In this document: in pieces, positions 16,764 to 25,326 of the stretch
Position numbering within the stretch: position 1 is the first letter of the stretch
Layout of the letters: the number at the start of each line of letters is the position of its first letter
Assembly (NCBI GenBank): GCA_045106675.1
Contig: JBGCFA010000082.1
Span: forward strand, 1-28,392
Origin: JBCAWW01 sp045106675
GTDB taxonomy: Bacteria > Bacteroidota > Bacteroidia > J057
Direction of reading: 5' to 3'
Length of the DNA: 28,392 bases
The notes under the pieces: model-generated
Told to the model about the DNA's origin: nothing
Seen by the model: only the letters and a program-made list of their open reading frames with translations
Databases searched by the model: none
Position numbers and translations under genes: made by a program

Positions 16764-16819
16764 ATTGTAGCTGCGTTTGCAATATGGATTGTAGCTGCGG
16801 TTTGCAAACCGCAGGCTAC
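16764..16819. repeat. 24-bp direct repeat with an 18-bp perfect palindrome
   Basis: ATTGTAGCTGCG followed by TTTGCAA occurs at 16764 and again at 16788, a 24-base period. The second copy continues into the perfect palindrome TGCGGTTTGCAAACCGCA (16796-16813), extended by GTAGC (16791-16795) and GCTAC (16815-16819). It begins right after the stop of the Kelch gene and may end that transcript, although no T-run follows. The palindromic unit could be one copy of a dispersed repeat. Confidence 0.6.
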
Positions 16820-18130
16820 TTATGGCAAAACAATAATTTGGGAATACATTCTGCCGCCGTCGACGATTCTTAAAAAATAAGTTCCACTCGCAAAACCTGC
16901 TAAGGCAATATGTTGCTCGCCCTGTGTGGCTTTTTTCCTACGGACGATTTGGCCATTAAGGGTGAGGATTTGAATTTGGTAATCATTGCCAAGCGGTACA
17001 TCGATATAGAGATGCTTATGTTCTTGTCTAATCGTAAAAGGGAATTCGATCTCGTCTCTGATATGGGTGCTGGGATTATTGCTGGAGAGTAGTAGGACCT
17101 GTTGACTAACATTTGGTCCAGCGGCCATACCTCCGAGAATCATAAATTGATCGTCATTGAGTTGGGCTACCCCACGAATGTCCATGATGGGAGGAATCGT
17201 ATCACTTAGTTCAAAAATACTTTGAGAAGGAACATAGTAATTGACCATACGATCGTAAGGGACTACTGGGCCAGAACCATTGTAGCCAAAGCCGTTGTAA
17301 TTGTAGGATACGCCTGCTCCTCCGGCCCAGATCACACTGCCTTGATGCGCAAAAGCGGCGGTACGATAAGTCAAGGCTAAAGGGTGATCAAAACTGGACC
17401 ACGTAATCTGCGTAGGTTGCTGAGGATTGATGATGCCTATCCTAAAGACGTTTTCCAATGGGAAATCTGGACCTATCCGTGCGCCACCAACATAGTATAT
17501 CGTATCGCCAATGATGACCCCAGAACCCCCAAATACTTTGAAATCGCCATTGTCTGGTACTGATGTACCTACAGACCATTGATCGAGACTCGGATCATAA
17601 ATCTGGACATTGGGCACGTTGGTAGTATTACTCCAACCACTGATCACATAGATCAAGCTGTCTCGCCAAACCGCTTGGGCCTGATCGTCGATAGCTATCG
17701 GTACAGCCGCTCCATCGGGGAGATATTGATTGCTTTCTGGATCGTAGATATGGACTCGGTCGGAAGATAGCTCGCTGCCATTGGCAAACACATGATAGCC
17801 GCCGATGATATAGATCTTATTGTCAACGGTGGAGGCGGCTGCGGCGACTTTGCCGAGCGTATCGGGTAGCGAGGCGATGGATTCCCAAGAGTCGGTCCCT
17901 AGTCGATAACGCCATGCTTTGAGGTGAATTCCTGTATAATTGCGATTGCTATCTATGCCCGCAAAGCTGTAAGCATAGGACTCTCCGTTGACAGTTGCAC
18001 CCGCGACTGCATTATTGGCTACGGCTTCGGGCATATCCGCTCGCGTTTGTACCTGCCAGCTAAAAGCTTGAGCGGCGAGTTCTGCGGAGCATAAAACGAA
18101 ACTTAGGCAGAAAATGAAGCGAATAACCAT
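16820..18130 (-). CDS. Kelch-repeat exported protein with T9SS-like C-terminus
   Basis: 436 residues from ATG 18130 (TTG 18139 possible). Signal peptide about 1-21 (ELAAQ/AF). The body is a Kelch beta-propeller: repeated blades with hydrophobic strands and paired Gly, for example IYIIGGYHV, IYVISGWSN, IYYVGGARI, VIWAGGAG and FMILGGMAAG, with the blade Tyr/Trp residues spaced as in Kelch. The last 70 residues (HLYIDVPLG, ILTLNGQIVRRKK, SGTYFLRI, YSQIIVLP) look like a T9SS type A sorting domain, although the usual YPNP entry motif is not present. It is probably a secreted or surface propeller; ligand unknown. A palindromic repeat follows directly after the stop. Confidence 0.82.
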   Translation of the reverse strand: MVIRFIFCLSFVLCSAELAAQAFSWQVQTRADMPEAVANNAVAGATVNGESYAYSFAGIDSNRNYTGIHLKAWRYRLGTDSWESIASLPDTLGKVAAAASTVDNKIYIIGGYHVFANGSELSSDRVHIYDPESNQYLPDGAAVPIAIDDQAQAVWRDSLIYVISGWSNTTNVPNVQIYDPSLDQWSVGTSVPDNGDFKVFGGSGVIIGDTIYYVGGARIGPDFPLENVFRIGIINPQQPTQITWSSFDHPLALTYRTAAFAHQGSVIWAGGAGVSYNYNGFGYNGSGPVVPYDRMVNYYVPSQSIFELSDTIPPIMDIRGVAQLNDDQFMILGGMAAGPNVSQQVLLLSSNNPSTHIRDEIEFPFTIRQEHKHLYIDVPLGNDYQIQILTLNGQIVRRKKATQGEQHIALAGFASGTYFLRIVDGGRMYSQIIVLP

Positions 18131-18427
18131 AGAGATCAATCTGATTTAGGGTCCTCTCAAAGGTGATGACACGGATAGCTAGGTAAAGATAGCATTTTGC
18201 TTTCTTGCTTCGCAGAACGCTAGGAAATATCGAGTGTCCAATGTGGATTATGAACTAACAAGGCTACTTCGACATTTTACATTGGGTTTGGATATTCACT
18301 TTCTTCCTGCTTCGCAGAACGCTAGATCGCAAGAAGTTTCGGCATGCTCCAACATGACATGAGGATTTGTTGTTACCTTCCTTTATTTAGCTCTTACGAA
18401 AGATAAATAGGTTCCCAATTGAGAGCC
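18131..18427. repeat. Intergenic element B: two CTTCGCAGAACGCTAG motifs around a 33-base core
   Basis: The motif TGCTTCGCAGAACGCTAG appears twice in direct orientation, ending near 18222 and 18324. Between them 18266-18298 matches, as its reverse complement, 28 of 33 bases of 3289-3321. The remainder of this gap of nearly 300 bases holds no gene; a promoter for the Kelch gene should lie here, but no clear consensus is seen. Confidence 0.6.
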
Positions 18428-19714
18428 TTATGACATCAATCCCGCATAATGCTCGCTTTCTCGCATGATCCCCCCACTAGTCTGAAAAAAGTGTTCATCT
18501 GTTTCAAAAACACCTTGCTTTGCTTGCGTCCAAGGGGCATTGGGATCAGGATGATAAGTCTGTAGTCGCTCCCAATCTTGATAGTTTTGCCAGCCATTGT
18601 TTTCGAGTAGACCGAAGGCTAATTCTGGAAAAGGCGCTAATCGTGCCGCAAAGTTTTTGTTCCATTCGATGAGGATGGGATTGACTGTGAGGTCTGCACA
18701 AAAGCAGGGGATTGATTGTTCTGCTGCAAGTTTCGCGATGCGAAGGCTCATACTCATGGTTTTGGCGACGGCTTTGAGGGCGATACAATTGTAGCCTTGG
18801 TCGATACGTATTTGAGCTTCAATATCAGTATGCGCACTTTCGTCGGCGGCGACTCTCGGCCCTCTGGCTGTGATCGATTGGACGGATGCGTGGTAGCGTT
18901 CCCCAAAGGGCTCCTCCAAAACGGCAATCTGGCCTAAGGCCCCAATCGAATCTGCATAGTCCAAAAAACGATGCAGTTGCTCGACAGACTCATAGCGCCC
19001 ATTGGCATCAAAATAATAAGGGATTTTACCGTCTGTAGTATGGGGAGTTTCATGAGAGCCGATGGTCTCATGTATCGCTTTGAGGAAGGCTTTGTCTTGC
19101 GCCAACATCTCGCTAGGAGTGCCGGGCGCACCAATTTTGATTTTGAGGATAAAGTAGCCCGATTCTACCAATTGCTTGATAGTCTCCATCGACGTCCCAT
19201 AACTAAGTGCTGGGATACTGGCCACTTTAGAGAGTCTATGGGCTAAAATGGGGCGATATGCCTCCGGCAACATTTCGTCAAAGCTTGCAAACTGGTTTTC
19301 TTGAGCATAAAGCAACCAGGCGGCATTGTCAATGGGTACTAATGCATTGAGAGCGAAAGTCTTGCGTAAGTTTGGCTGTTGGGTGATCGATTTGCCATAG
19401 TCCCAAACTAGAGGGAGTAACTTATCCAACATCTGCAAAGGATTTGCATAGGTTTTGCCTTGAATCAGTGTGAGGGCATATCGAGTCATGTCCAGCATCA
19501 GGGCATTGCCATCGGCTTCAGTATGTGCCGCAAATACCTCTGCGTCTGACCATAAAACGCTCTGGACACCAAGGCCCAAAGCCCGTCTTTGTCGGGGACT
19601 TTCTAGCCTCACTACCGTTTGCCAAATCTCACTGATAGCCCCGCCTTTGAAGCCAAAGGGCTTTCGTAACTTTTCTCTTTCAAATTTAAGCTGTGTCCGA
19701 TGAATCTGAAGCAT
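18428..19714 (-). CDS. Enolase-superfamily enzyme (mandelate racemase / muconate lactonizing type)
   Basis: 428 residues. The N-terminal capping domain begins with FEREKLRKPFGFKGGAISE. The barrel carries the MLE-subgroup catalytic set: KIK (191-193), metal ligands D236 (YFDANGRY), E267/E268 (VLEEPF) and D291/E292 (AADESAH), and K314 (IALKA) on the opposite face. This allows proton abstraction alpha to a carboxylate. Relatives include o-succinylbenzoate synthase, dipeptide epimerase and muconate lactonizing enzymes. It is longer than MenC or dipeptide epimerases (about 350 residues) and lacks menaquinone or peptidoglycan neighbours, so the reaction is left open. Confidence 0.85.
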   Translation of the reverse strand: MLQIHRTQLKFEREKLRKPFGFKGGAISEIWQTVVRLESPRQRRALGLGVQSVLWSDAEVFAAHTEADGNALMLDMTRYALTLIQGKTYANPLQMLDKLLPLVWDYGKSITQQPNLRKTFALNALVPIDNAAWLLYAQENQFASFDEMLPEAYRPILAHRLSKVASIPALSYGTSMETIKQLVESGYFILKIKIGAPGTPSEMLAQDKAFLKAIHETIGSHETPHTTDGKIPYYFDANGRYESVEQLHRFLDYADSIGALGQIAVLEEPFGERYHASVQSITARGPRVAADESAHTDIEAQIRIDQGYNCIALKAVAKTMSMSLRIAKLAAEQSIPCFCADLTVNPILIEWNKNFAARLAPFPELAFGLLENNGWQNYQDWERLQTYHPDPNAPWTQAKQGVFETDEHFFQTSGGIMRESEHYAGLMS

Positions 19715-19743
19715 CGCTAAAGTTAAGGAGTAGGACAGTATTG

Positions 19744-19809
19744 AGTATAAAGTATATCGTACAAAAAGGTATTGACTATCAGTTTTTAGCGATCTCTGTA
19801 CTTTATACT
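19744..19809. repeat. Inverted repeat AGTATAAAGTA / TACTTTATACT
   Basis: Perfect 11-base arms at 19744-19754 and 19799-19809 are separated by 44 bases in the gap upstream of the enolase-family gene. The AT-rich words resemble the intergenic repeats at 1181-1213 in style but not in sequence. Confidence 0.5.
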
Positions 19810-19844
19810 GCCTACTTAGCTGACAGACTCCTAGATTTTGGGCA

Positions 19845-19877
19845 CAAAAAAATCCACTAAGCCAAAACTTAGCGGAT
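19845..19877 (-). terminator. Terminator of the gene 19901-20875
   Basis: ATCCGCTAAG and CTTAGTGGAT (minus strand) form a 10-position stem with one G-T pair around TTTTGG, followed by a run of T residues. It is 23 bases after the stop. Confidence 0.88.
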
Positions 19878-19900
19878 CAATTTGTGTGAGATTGGTCAAT

Positions 19901-20875
19901 CTATAAGCTAAACTGCTCCATGACAGTTGTATTATCATTGACGAGTTGAAGGAAGTAAGGACCTGCTTCCCAGCCTGCAGTCTCTACAGAAACCATCTGA
20001 GGCTTAAAGTCAGACTTCAAAGTCTGCTCGATCAACACTTCACCTGAAGGCTTGAAGATCCGTAGAACCATTGCTCCTTCTTGGTCGCCTGCATAGCGAA
20101 TTTTGATTTTTTTGTTGCTGCTTTCTCCTTTTAAGATTGCTGCATATAGTCCCAAGTCAAGATTTAGATCATGCTCGACCATATCTGTAGTTACAGATTT
20201 TCCATCTAGACCGATCTGCTTGACACGATAAAAAACACGTGGCATCTGAGTCATTCCTAAAGACTCATCTTCAAAGCTGTAGTCGTTGCGCTGAGAATGA
20301 GCACCTTTACCTTGAGCGTTGATTTTGCCTAAGCTTTCAAAATTATCTCCATCTAGGGAACGCTCGATCTCAAAGAATTTGCTATTCTGTTCCATCGCAG
20401 TGGACCATTTTACTAGACCAGCAGTACCCGTGGCGTTGAGACTAGACTCTACGGCCATAAATTTCACCGCAGAAGCAGTAGAAGCAATGCCTGCAGTACC
20501 TTTAACAGAGGCAACTCTTGCTTTAGCTTTGGTACTCGTTTGAGCTTGAGAACTGGTTGCACTACTAGTGCTAGCAGCTGATTCGACGGCTTCAACTTCT
20601 TCAACCGATTCGGTAGATTCCACTGACTCTGTTTCAGTCATTGCTAATTCAGAAAACGATTCTTGTTGAGCTTGTGTGCTACTCTTTTCGGCGAGGCTTT
20701 CACTAGCCAATGTTTCTGTTTTCGCGTTTGATGCCTCAAGCGTCTCTTCATTCTGAACACTGAGTGCGCCAAATATCAACATGCTCAATAGTAAAGCACC
20801 TCCAATACCCTTCAATAACTTATTTATGACACTAGTTCGCTGGGTATTGATTAGACGATTCTGATTTTTGCTCAT
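19901..20875 (-). CDS. Exported Ser/Glu-rich protein with T9SS-type beta modules
   Basis: 324 residues. A hydrophobic segment at about 22-41 (GIGGALLLSMLIFGALSV) follows a 20-residue basic N-terminus and is either a long signal peptide or a membrane anchor. Residues about 45-125 are low complexity, dominated by Ser, Glu, Thr and Ala (STESVEEVEAVESAAS), and likely disordered. From about 140 comes the same module as in the protein at 8051-9226 (VKWSTAMEQNSKFFEIERSL, then FYRVKQIG), followed by a C-terminal beta domain (LRIFKPSGEVLIEQT, GPYFLQLV) resembling a T9SS sorting domain without a clear YPNP motif. It may be a cell-surface or periplasmic spacer protein. It stands alone with its own terminator. 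Confidence 0.72.
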   Translation of the reverse strand: MSKNQNRLINTQRTSVINKLLKGIGGALLLSMLIFGALSVQNEETLEASNAKTETLASESLAEKSSTQAQQESFSELAMTETESVESTESVEEVEAVESAASTSSATSSQAQTSTKAKARVASVKGTAGIASTASAVKFMAVESSLNATGTAGLVKWSTAMEQNSKFFEIERSLDGDNFESLGKINAQGKGAHSQRNDYSFEDESLGMTQMPRVFYRVKQIGLDGKSVTTDMVEHDLNLDLGLYAAILKGESSNKKIKIRYAGDQEGAMVLRIFKPSGEVLIEQTLKSDFKPQMVSVETAGWEAGPYFLQLVNDNTTVMEQFSL

Positions 20876-21086
20876 AAGGCATTTTTTGCTTCAAGAGATC
20901 TGTAGATTTCCTTCAGGTGGATGTTTAATTATAATTATGTATAGTTTCTGAAACGAAATAGCTAAAAATCTCCCTGAAACAGAACTGAATAATCGCACAT
21001 ATATAACGTCCCATTTTTTATAGGGCTAGACATGATTATATAGCATGATGACAAATTCTTACCTCTGGATTTATAGATGGGATAAA
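20876..21086. other. AT-rich intergenic region, no gene seen
   Basis: Most of a 330-base gap between the patatin gene's stop and the start of the gene at 20875. It is AT-rich and contains AATTATAATT and other short palindromes. It must carry the promoter for the leftward gene, but no proper -33/-7 pair was found. Confidence 0.4.
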
Positions 21087-21120
21087 TAAAAAGCGGCCTA
21101 TTAGGTGTTAATAGGCCGCT
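21087..21120 (-). terminator. Terminator of the nitrilase / patatin operon
   Basis: A perfect 12-bp stem, AGCGGCCTATTA with TAATAGGCCGCT (21092-21103 and 21109-21120), is followed on the minus strand by TTTTATTT. It lies about 85 bases beyond the patatin stop. Confidence 0.88.
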
Positions 21121-21205
21121 TGTCTGGGTTTTTAAATGTTTTTGCGAGTGTACTTATTACATGATGATTATTACGTAAAAAGGTATTAAATACAACTCGA
21201 CTAGC

Positions 21206-24160
21206 TTAATTCTGTACTTTGCCAATTCTCTGCTGGAGCACCTCTACTGCCTCTTGTCCCATATGAAAACCTAGAGAGCGATAAGCCTCAAACTGTGCGT
21301 CGTCAAAATATTGGTCCGCAGTACTTTCATGAGGAAAGTCTGAGTGGAGCTTTCGATAATTATAAACGTTGACGGGGAGTTTATTTTGATTGATAGAGGA
21401 TTTGAGGTAGACAAGCTTTCCCTTTTGGTTATCAGGATAGTTTATCGTCCCAATAGCCACGCTATTTGCCGAGCTTTGCAGATTGCTATTCTTTTGTGAT
21501 TTCGGTTCTAAGCTTTGGAGGTTGATATCTATTTCGATGTTTTCTTCAATATTCGCCATGCGAACGAGATGGTTGAAGGAAGCAAAACCAAATTTACGAT
21601 CCTCTTCAAAGTCGCAAACTACTATCACTTTACAGCGACGTCTCAAGAGCGGTAGCAAACCTAGGTTATCTCCCGTATGTCCTCCATCAGATACATTGAC
21701 CAATCTTTGATTGGCAGTAGTCAAGCCTAGCATTTCTTTGAGGAGGTAAGAAGGCCAGAAGGTAAGGCGCTTCTTCGGATTATAGCGCAAGCAATACTTG
21801 CCCTCTTCATTGGATTCGGGATCTTTTACATCTTCCCAACCTTTTAATTTGAGCATCATCCTTTTGCTTGATGAATCCACCCATCGCTCATTACAATTTT
21901 GGCGATAAAACCAGGGGTTTTCTACCCAGTAACCAAGTCTTAGGTTGAGCAGGGTGGTGATAAAGGACTGCGCAAAGAAACTACTAAAGCCCATACCCGA
22001 ACTGACTGCTGCTGCGGAAATCGTCATCGCTCTCGCCAATTTGGTACGGCCCTTACGGTAACGATCTGTCCTGACATAGCCAGTGCTATGCGAACCGATA
22101 TAATTACGCGAAAAAATAAAATGATCAGATTTGAGATCCTTGCGGACCAATTCGTCTGTGCCCTGTAGATTCAAAGCAGTAACGATGAGATGATAAGGCA
22201 CGCGTGGATTGGGAGCCCAGATCGTTTCTTCTTTGTCGCCATCATAGCGTAAAGTTGGATTAAGAATTCCCTTTTGAGCGTTGGCTCTTGCATCAGCTAG
22301 TGCTTCACCTTTGAGTTTTTGCCAACCCAAATCCTGCAAAGCCAAATCTTCATCATTACGTAGATTGATAAGCGGCATACCTTGTCGGTTTTGCCCCTTG
22401 CGGCTTACACGCGCATCTGTGCGTAAATATGCCTCCGACAAACGATCCCGATAAAAATAATGCAAAGACAATTTGTTGGAATTGACATAAAGACCCGTCA
22501 AGACAAAGAGTACTGTCGCAACCCCCAAACCCCAAATAGGAAAGTCTGGTACTAGTTTATTACTCAAGATCCTGATGATGGAGTAAGTCGCTAGTCCTAC
22601 AAACAACAGCACCAAGATACTCAGCAAAGGCCCCTTAACCTTGTTTAGGATACGGGTGATCATACTGCTGCTATCGTCTCCTTGCTGATTCAAAGTGAAA
22701 TAACCCGCTACTACCGAGGCGATCGAAGAGATCGTTGAAATCAAGGTGCTCGAATTACTTTCTGCTTGGCTTACGGTACCTTTCCAATAGAGACTGATCG
22801 AAAACAAAAACAACAATACCAATGGAGTAGCTAAGCTTACTACCAATCCATAAAAAGCACTGCCTCGCAAGGCTCCATGCAAAGACCTCGAATAACGTAT
22901 TTGTTGCGGTTGTTGACTGACAAAGGCCAGAATGAAGTAAATCCCTAAAAAGACACCGATCGAGTATAATGCAGGCAAACCAAAAAACATCCAATAATCT
23001 TCTGCTTTAAAATAGCCTTGATTACGGCCTATGCCCCATACTGCCACGGCTACTAAGAAGCCTCCGAGAATATTCCAAGTGCCAAAACGCGCTACAAATT
23101 TGCGTTCAAAATAATCCTCATGATCATGGCCTGCAGGTATCTTGCCGATTATATCCAAGATATTTTCTGGTAGGTCCCAAATCTTAAATTTACGAGCTGA
23201 GTTACGTGATAACCACACAAAGACTACACTCAACAATAATCCCAAACCACTAATACTCGCCGCTAGAGTAGGGTAAGCACCGATACTAGTGGGTATTTTT
23301 TGGAAGTAGTGCATATAGCCCTCCTCCATAAAACTGCCCCCCTCTTTGGCTTTGCCGATCAGTTTGACAAAGAAATCACCGTCTGACAGCCAGCCAAAAA
23401 ATAAAAAGTGCAAGGCCACAACCGCCGTCAAAAAGAGGAAGAACAAAAAGAAGTTATGGACAATCCCTGCCAAAACAGTACCGACTACTTTTTGAATATC
23501 AACACTGAGTAGGCCACGGTCAGGCGTCAAATATTCACCATGGGTCCGTAGGTGATGGATTTGGTGCCGTACATCCATACGTGTCTCTTCCGGCGTCTTA
23601 TAGTCAAGTACGATCTCCTCATTCTGGCTACGTCTTTCCTCTGCTTTTTGCTGGGTTTGCATCTGCGAGGGGATGTAGCGTGATCTTTGGGCTTCTTCTT
23701 TTTTGACTCCTTCGGAGAACGCTTTGTCTACTCCTTTGGTCTCGATCAAACGGACAAAGGGCGAAGTGTCTGCTGTTAGGCCGGGGATTTTTTCGCGTTC
23801 GCCAGGGGCGTGATATCGCTTCGGAATAAAAAAAGTATCCGTCTCATTGTTCATCAATGAATTGAAGCAAGCGGCCATATAACCGCCACCCGAGACAGAA
23901 CTCATATAGTCAAACTGCTTGAAACAGTCCTCTACGATGAGTTTTTGGATCACTCCGAGGCTCAGCGTCGCTGAACGTATCCCTCCCCCCGAAAAAGCAA
24001 TGCCCCAGAGATTGTTCAATTGGCCAGGGGTGTCCTCCGGATCTTGCTGATTATATAAGGCTCGCCTTTGCGCGATATATATATTTTCAGAGCGGATTAC
24101 CTCCTGATGGTCGATCGTGAAAGGGGGATGCAAAGAAGCAGGTCGCGAGGAAATCGCCAT
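21206..24160 (-). CDS. Very large patatin-like phospholipase with inserted membrane domain
   Basis: 984 residues, two to three times a usual patatin. The oxyanion loop GGGIRSA (58-64) and nucleophile S90 in SSVSGGGY (87-94) open the fold; the catalytic Asp is D825 in SDGGHTGDNLG (824-834). Between them lie about eight membrane helices (about 233-258, 294-318, 361-378, 388-414, 434-458, 470-490, 509-531, 541-560) in two blocks, plus a charged soluble stretch (565-720). The Ser/Asp dyad predicts acyl-ester hydrolysis of membrane lipids. The serine sits in VSGGG rather than GxSxG, as in other long cPLA2-like bacterial patatins. The gene follows the nitrilase by 22 bases, so they probably share a transcript. 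Its physiological substrate is unknown. Codons 146-151 contain a copy of the dispersed GAACGC motif. Confidence 0.88.
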   Translation of the reverse strand: MAISSRPASLHPPFTIDHQEVIRSENIYIAQRRALYNQQDPEDTPGQLNNLWGIAFSGGGIRSATLSLGVIQKLIVEDCFKQFDYMSSVSGGGYMAACFNSLMNNETDTFFIPKRYHAPGEREKIPGLTADTSPFVRLIETKGVDKAFSEGVKKEEAQRSRYIPSQMQTQQKAEERRSQNEEIVLDYKTPEETRMDVRHQIHHLRTHGEYLTPDRGLLSVDIQKVVGTVLAGIVHNFFLFFLFLTAVVALHFLFFGWLSDGDFFVKLIGKAKEGGSFMEEGYMHYFQKIPTSIGAYPTLAASISGLGLLLSVVFVWLSRNSARKFKIWDLPENILDIIGKIPAGHDHEDYFERKFVARFGTWNILGGFLVAVAVWGIGRNQGYFKAEDYWMFFGLPALYSIGVFLGIYFILAFVSQQPQQIRYSRSLHGALRGSAFYGLVVSLATPLVLLFLFSISLYWKGTVSQAESNSSTLISTISSIASVVAGYFTLNQQGDDSSSMITRILNKVKGPLLSILVLLFVGLATYSIIRILSNKLVPDFPIWGLGVATVLFVLTGLYVNSNKLSLHYFYRDRLSEAYLRTDARVSRKGQNRQGMPLINLRNDEDLALQDLGWQKLKGEALADARANAQKGILNPTLRYDGDKEETIWAPNPRVPYHLIVTALNLQGTDELVRKDLKSDHFIFSRNYIGSHSTGYVRTDRYRKGRTKLARAMTISAAAVSSGMGFSSFFAQSFITTLLNLRLGYWVENPWFYRQNCNERWVDSSSKRMMLKLKGWEDVKDPESNEEGKYCLRYNPKKRLTFWPSYLLKEMLGLTTANQRLVNVSDGGHTGDNLGLLPLLRRRCKVIVVCDFEEDRKFGFASFNHLVRMANIEENIEIDINLQSLEPKSQKNSNLQSSANSVAIGTINYPDNQKGKLVYLKSSINQNKLPVNVYNYRKLHSDFPHESTADQYFDDAQFEAYRSLGFHMGQEAVEVLQQRIGKVQN

Positions 24161-24182
24161 AATTTGGTTCGTTTGGCAAAAA

Positions 24183-25109
24183 TTAAGGATTTTTTTGATT
24201 CTTCATACGAAAGTCAAAAACATCCGGTCGTTGATAATGTCCGCTGACATCAAGATACATACGTTCTCCGAGGAGCATATTGATATCAAGCTCAGCGGTG
24301 ATGATGCGCTCCTCTTCAAATATTGGTTCTGTAATCCATTGACTATCAGGTCCAATAATGCCGCTGCCTCCTCGCAATATATAATGTTCAGGCTGATCAA
24401 GCCATTCTTCTGGGAGTTTTAAGCCTTGCGGTAGGTCTTTGACTTGTAATAAAGAGCCTGCTGCTAAAACATAGCATTTGCCTTCAAAGGCATAATGTCT
24501 CGAAGCCAATTGATGCACATCATGGACAGTCGGCCATACTGCTATATGTATGTCCTCGCCACTATCATGCATGGCCTGCCGCGTCAAAGGCATCCAATGT
24601 TCCCAGCAGATCAAACTGCCGATTTTTGCTTTTGGCGTTTGCACGCTGGCTAGTCCACCGCCCTCGCCTAGTCCATAGACTAGTTTTTCGGTATAGGTCG
24701 GCATCAGTTTGCGATGATGTTGGTGGCGTTCCCCGTCGGGGCCATAAGTAAGGAGGCTATTGTACAAAGTACCTTGACCGGGCCCTTGATTGACTGCCTC
24801 ATTGACGCCAATCACCATCCAAAGCCCATATTGCTGACAAAGTGCGGCGAGGGAGCGTTCGGCAGGGCCGCCCAATACCAAACTACTGGCGTACATCTGG
24901 GTATAGATGGCCTTGGTGACGGGATTGTCCCAGAGTGCAGCCCCCGGACAATAATCCAACCATGCTGGGTAACCACTTAACCAAGATTCACCAAATACGA
25001 CCAACTCGCTACCATTACGGGCGGCTTCTGCGAGCAGGCCTTCGAGCTTTTGTAAGCTAGCGTCAAGCTCATAATAAACAGGGGCGGCTTGGATGAGGGA
25101 TACTTTCAT
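24183..25109 (-). CDS. Nitrilase / carbon-nitrogen hydrolase
   Basis: 308 residues from the ATG at 25109; an upstream in-frame start at 25148 would add 13 residues that do not fit the family. The Glu-Lys-Cys triad is visible as E41 (VVFGESWLSGYP), K134 (HHRKLMPTYTEK) and C168 (LICWEHWMPL). CWEHWMPL is characteristic of true nitrilases and related cyanide-hydrolysing enzymes, rather than the amidase, Nit or beta-ureidopropionase branches. It should hydrolyse an organic nitrile to the acid and ammonia in the cytoplasm. It is probably cotranscribed with the patatin gene downstream, with no obvious biochemical link. Substrate not deducible. Confidence 0.9.
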   Translation of the reverse strand: MKVSLIQAAPVYYELDASLQKLEGLLAEAARNGSELVVFGESWLSGYPAWLDYCPGAALWDNPVTKAIYTQMYASSLVLGGPAERSLAALCQQYGLWMVIGVNEAVNQGPGQGTLYNSLLTYGPDGERHQHHRKLMPTYTEKLVYGLGEGGGLASVQTPKAKIGSLICWEHWMPLTRQAMHDSGEDIHIAVWPTVHDVHQLASRHYAFEGKCYVLAAGSLLQVKDLPQGLKLPEEWLDQPEHYILRGGSGIIGPDSQWITEPIFEEERIITAELDINMLLGERMYLDVSGHYQRPDVFDFRMKNQKNP

Positions 25110-25229
25110 AGGGAGAGGCTTGATACTCGAATTTGGATAAAAAAGCAATTGAGATGAAAGTTATTTGTCAATAAGGCGTCTTAGAGGTGAATTTATTATT
25201 TCACCTGAGAGTTTGGTGGTGAGTTGAGT

Positions 25230-25326
25230 TTCTCGAAGGGGATGTTAAGGCTCTTGAAGGGGATGCTGAAGCTCTCGAAGGGGATGCTAAAGTTTCTTAA
25301 GGGGATGCTGAGGCTCTCGAAGCACC
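25230..25326 (+). repeat. 21-bp tandem repeat (about 4.6 copies) encoding a possible heptad
   Basis: Units start at 25230, 25251, 25272 and 25293 with consensus CTCTCGAAGGGGATGCTGAAG, and a partial fifth unit starts at 25314. The period is a multiple of three. In one plus-strand frame (TTG at 25224) it reads K-G-M-L-(K/R)-(L/F)-(L/S) repeated four times, an amphipathic heptad, within a 77-codon frame ending at 25457. Codon changes between units keep the residue class. The repeat runs straight into a degenerate copy of the dispersed motif (CTTTGCAGAACG). Whether the frame is translated is unknown; I do not call it a gene. Confidence 0.75.

Noticed and set aside
18428..19714. MenC (o-succinylbenzoate synthase) of menaquinone synthesis
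   Set aside because: It shares the fold and catalytic residues but is about 75 residues longer and lacks men neighbours; a specific name is not supported.
21206..24160. CBASS-type patatin effector (CapV)
   Set aside because: No nucleotide cyclase (CD-NTase) gene is adjacent, and the protein's membrane domain and size do not match CapV.
25230..25326. CRISPR array
   Set aside because: The 21-bp units are directly adjacent with no spacers, and no cas gene is present.
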